The notes under the pieces: generated by a model
Database searches by the model: none
Seen by the model: the letters and a program-made list of their open reading frames with translations, nothing else
What the model was told of the DNA's origin: nothing
Part shown: piece by piece, positions 14,009 through 16,337 of the stretch
Layout: every line of letters starts with the position of its first letter
How positions within the stretch are numbered: the stretch's first letter is position 1
Position numbers and translations under genes: made by a program
Origin: an uncultured Muribaculaceae bacterium
GTDB taxonomy: Bacteria; Bacteroidota; Bacteroidia; Bacteroidales; Muribaculaceae
Direction: 5' to 3'
Length of the DNA: 16,337 nucleotides
Assembly (NCBI GenBank): GCA_910584905.1
Contig: CAJUCQ010000035.1
Span: forward strand, 1-16,337

Positions 14009-14653
14009 ATGCCCTCCCTCTCCCGCATATTTCTCATCGCCGTCTTCGCCTTGGCCGCCCGCGCGGCAGGGGCAAGGACGGCGCTTGAATTTTTTGTCGA
14101 CCTCCCCGTCGAGCGCTTCAACATGCTCTCGCGCACCACTCGCCTCGATATGATCGACTACTTCAACGCCGGACTTACCACGCCGTCGGAGAATGTCTTC
14201 GGCGGCAAATCGCGCATCCTCGCGGCCTCGGACCTCTCCGCCGACATTCTCGTGTCGAAAAACTCCGTAGCCACCCTCGCCGTAATCCCCAACGACGGCG
14301 ACACCGTCGTGGCGCTCATCGAGACGGTAAAGACCCCCACACCGGACTCGTCCGCAGGATTCTTCCGCGCCTCCAACTGGAGCGCGCTTGACGTCGAGCT
14401 TCCCTCGCTCGCCGACTTCATGACCCCGGAGGCCCGCAAGGCCGGACTCACCGCGGCCGACTTCCCGGAAATGACCTTCACGACGATTGAATTCGACCCC
14501 GCAGACGGAGTGTTCACATTCCGCGACCGCACAGCTCAGCACTACCGCCTGCCCGAAGGCTCGCGCACCGAGTTCAAGGCCCTCGACTATATCCACGACT
14601 CCATCCGGCGTCAGTTCCGCAAAGGCCGCATCACCAAGCCCTCGGAAAAATGA
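14009..14653 (+). CDS. Secreted DUF3256 family protein (214 aa)
   Basis: The N-terminus (MPSLSRIFLIAVFALAARAAGA) is a signal peptide with cleavage likely near residue 22, so the protein is exported. The mature part has the pattern I associate with DUF3256, a Bacteroidales family of unknown function: LDMIDYFNAG early on, an ILAASDLSADILVS strand region, then two segments of the type LAVIPNDGDTVVALIETVKTP and a late MTFTTIEFDPADGVFTFR. It has no catalytic motif that I can name. It starts 1 nt after the helicase stop and its stop overlaps the xseA start (ATGA, 14650-14653), so expression is coupled to both. Confidence 0.85.
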   Translation: MPSLSRIFLIAVFALAARAAGARTALEFFVDLPVERFNMLSRTTRLDMIDYFNAGLTTPSENVFGGKSRILAASDLSADILVSKNSVATLAVIPNDGDTVVALIETVKTPTPDSSAGFFRASNWSALDVELPSLADFMTPEARKAGLTAADFPEMTFTTIEFDPADGVFTFRDRTAQHYRLPEGSRTEFKALDYIHDSIRRQFRKGRITKPSEK

Positions 14654-15894
14654 ACACTCCCGCGGCCCTTACACTCACCGAACTGACCTCGCGGCTCGCC
14701 ACAGCGATAGCGCTCGCTCCCGGCGTGAACGACGTGTGGGTCACGGGCGAGACTTCCGACCTGCGCCTCGCCCGCGGCCACTGCTACCTCGACCTTATCG
14801 AGAAGGACAGCGCAGGCGTGCAACGCGCAAAAATGAGAGCCATGATCTGGGCCCGCGACTACGCGCGCCTTGCCGCCGGATTCGAAACCGCCACGGGCAC
14901 GAGCCTGCGCTCCGACCTGCGCATTATGGTGAGGGTGCGGACAAGCTTCCATCCCCTCTTCGGGCTAAGCCTCACAATCACCGACATCAACCCCGAATTC
15001 ACCGTCGGCGACCTCGTGCGCCGCCGCAACGCCATCATCGCGCGCCTGCAGGCCGACGGCGTGTTCGACCTCAACCGCACACTCCCCTTCCCTCGCCCGA
15101 CACTCCGCATCGCCATCGTCTCCTCAGCAGGCGCCGCGGGCTACGGCGACTTCATCCGCCAGCTCTACTCAGGAGCCTCGCGCCTGCGCTTCACCACCGC
15201 GCTTTTCGAAGCTCCGATGCAAGGCGAGCGGACGTCGGCCGGAGTAATCAGCGCCCTCGAACGCATAGCCGCGCAAGCCGACGACTTCGACTGCGTGGCC
15301 ATCATCCGAGGCGGGGGCGCCGTGGCTGACCTCGTAAGCTTCGACGACTATAACCTCGGAGCACACGTGGCGCAATTCCCGCTGCCCGTCATCGTCGGCA
15401 TAGGCCACGAACGCGACGTCTGCGTCCTCGACTACGTGGCCGCCCGAAGCCTCCGCACGCCCACGGCAGCCGCCGAATTCCTCGTGAGCCTTGCCGAAGG
15501 CGAACTCATCGCGCTCCACGACCTCGCCTCGGCCATTGCCCGCGCCGCCGTCGAGCGTTCGCGCACGGCCCACAGCCGCCTCGACCGCATCTCCGGCGAG
15601 CTCCCGCTCCTCGCCCGCGGAGCCATCGCCCGCGAACGCCTCCGCACGGGTCCCGACCTCGAAAGACGCATCGCCGACTATGCCCGCACGGCCATCAGTC
15701 GCCGACGCGAACGCCTCGACGCCATCGCCTCAATAATCGACGCCCTCTCGCCCGAGGCCACTTTGCGCCGCGGATTCTCAATCACGCGCCTCGCAGGCCG
15801 GGCCATCACCTCTCCGGCTCAGGCCGCTCCCGGCGAAGTCATCGAGACAGTGCTCGCCGAAGGCTCCATCCGCTCTACCATAAACCCCGAATAA
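14650..15894 (+). CDS. xseA: Exodeoxyribonuclease VII large subunit
   Basis: XseA is the catalytic subunit of exonuclease VII, which degrades single-stranded DNA from both ends into acid-soluble oligonucleotides, in complex with XseB. The 414-aa product has an N-terminal OB-fold (VTGETSDLRLARGHCYLDL, 31-49, through about 115), the nuclease domain with RIAIVSSAGAAGYGDF (153-168), IIRGGGAVADLVSFDD (218-233), GIGHERDVCVLDYVA (250-264) and RTPTAAAEFL (269-278), a helical region for XseB binding, and the C-terminal SPEATLRRGFSI (367-378). The length is in the normal range (about 400-455). Its start overlaps the DUF3256 stop by 4 bp, and xseB follows after 16 nt. Confidence 0.95.
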   Translation: MNTPAALTLTELTSRLATAIALAPGVNDVWVTGETSDLRLARGHCYLDLIEKDSAGVQRAKMRAMIWARDYARLAAGFETATGTSLRSDLRIMVRVRTSFHPLFGLSLTITDINPEFTVGDLVRRRNAIIARLQADGVFDLNRTLPFPRPTLRIAIVSSAGAAGYGDFIRQLYSGASRLRFTTALFEAPMQGERTSAGVISALERIAAQADDFDCVAIIRGGGAVADLVSFDDYNLGAHVAQFPLPVIVGIGHERDVCVLDYVAARSLRTPTAAAEFLVSLAEGELIALHDLASAIARAAVERSRTAHSRLDRISGELPLLARGAIARERLRTGPDLERRIADYARTAISRRRERLDAIASIIDALSPEATLRRGFSITRLAGRAITSPAQAAPGEVIETVLAEGSIRSTINPE

Positions 15895-15910
15895 CGCAAA
15901 GCTCCCAACC

Positions 15911-16111
15911 ATGCCAGCCACATACGCCGAAAATCTCGCCGAACTCGAAAGCATCCTCAACTCCATGCGGAGCGAAGCCTGCGACATCGACACTCTCGCC
16001 GAACGCACCCGCCGCGCCGCCGCCCTGCTCAATGAATGCCGAGCACGGCTCACAGCCACCGAAGACGAACTCAACGCCATCCTCGCCGCCATAAATCCCC
16101 CGCAGGAATAA
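15911..16111 (+). CDS. xseB: Exodeoxyribonuclease VII small subunit
   Basis: The 66-aa protein is predicted as two helices forming a coiled hairpin, typical of XseB: YAENLAELESILNSMRSEACDIDTL then RRAAALLNECRARLTATEDELN. Several small subunits wrap the long XseA helices and are required for activity. It ends 226 bp before the window edge, and the remaining sequence is the edge repeat. Confidence 0.92.
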   Translation: MPATYAENLAELESILNSMRSEACDIDTLAERTRRAAALLNECRARLTATEDELNAILAAINPPQE

Positions 16112-16141
16112 CAGTGCATAAACGATTGATTACAAGCGAAA

Positions 16142-16337
16142 TATACGGACGAGATTAATCGCGTCCGCGCCTCAAAATGCTAACTCCTCGGAGTGTAATA
16201 CACTGAAATTTAGCGCTATTCGCGGCGGACGTGATTAATCACGTCCCAATGCTATTAACTTAAGGCCTCATAGCGCTTGTCTGTAGTTAGTCAAAGTAAC
16301 ATATTTTCCGCTTGCCTTTATATTTCTGAACACTCGC
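16142..16337. repeat. Right copy of edge inverted repeat
   Basis: 16224-16337 is the exact reverse complement of 5-118. The diverged inner part runs to about 16142. The perfect palindrome GGACGTGATTAATCACGTCC lies at 16227-16246, and a degenerate partner (GGACGAGATTAATCGCGTCC) at 16147-16166. The inner halves of the two copies differ more than the outer halves, so the copies are members of a family and not a recent simple duplication of the whole unit. Nothing else is seen between xseB and the repeat (16112-16141). Confidence 0.9.

Noticed and set aside
1..16337. Whole window as a composite transposon bounded by terminal inverted repeats
   Set aside because: It contains probably essential genes (era, der, fabH, rpmF) and no transposase, and the identical parts run to the very edges. 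An assembly contig stopping in a multicopy repeat explains this more simply.

Overview
The window reads as a Bacteroidota chromosome segment, most likely Bacteroidales and possibly Muribaculaceae. It is GC-rich, with C-ending codons in the plus-strand genes. Several genes are preceded by Bacteroidota-type promoters (TTG, about 20 nt, then TAnnTTTG), and Shine-Dalgarno sequences are mostly weak or absent. The gene content (DUF1573, DUF3256, and the order DUF177-rpmF-fabH-era-der without plsX) also fits. The exact genus cannot be read from the sequence.

Region 1 (1-254 and 16112-16337): both edges are noncoding and carry one repeat in opposite orientations. 114 bp are identical (5-118 and 16224-16337), followed inward by about 80 bp of diverged similarity. 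Each copy holds two palindromes of the type GGACGTGATTAATCACGTCC. This looks like a multicopy repeat at which the assembled contig stops, although an inverted-repeat-bounded segment cannot be excluded.

Region 2 (255-4693, minus strand): a compact phage-derived cassette. In transcription order it has a small acidic Ala/Pro-rich protein, an SU10-like major capsid protein, an unknown 185-aa protein, a short portal-like protein, and then two unknown proteins of 135 and 153 aa. No terminase, tail, integrase or lysis gene is visible. The last two genes have their own promoter, and its -33 region lies inside a symmetric array of five TTGCAA-type hexamers (1161-1206), which looks like an operator.

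Region 3 (4842-7295, plus strand): a secreted DUF1573 protein, MTA/SAH nucleosidase and an AlbA_2/winged-helix protein, expressed from a promoter so close to the first ATG that the transcript should be almost leaderless. This promoter diverges from that of the phage cassette.

Region 4 (7392-12086, plus strand): a conserved housekeeping block of DUF177/YceD, ribosomal protein L32, FabH, Era and Der, linking ribosome assembly with initiation of fatty acid synthesis. Structured noncoding elements precede fabH and der, and a clear intrinsic terminator follows fabH.

Region 5 (12295-16111, plus strand): a DEAD-box RNA helicase with a DbpA-type RNA-binding domain, a secreted DUF3256 protein and the two subunits of exonuclease VII, tightly packed like an operon.

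No gene-free stretch exceeds 300 bases, and no tRNA, rRNA, CRISPR array or complete insertion sequence was seen. The least explained parts are the capsid/portal cassette, its hexamer array, and the edge repeats.
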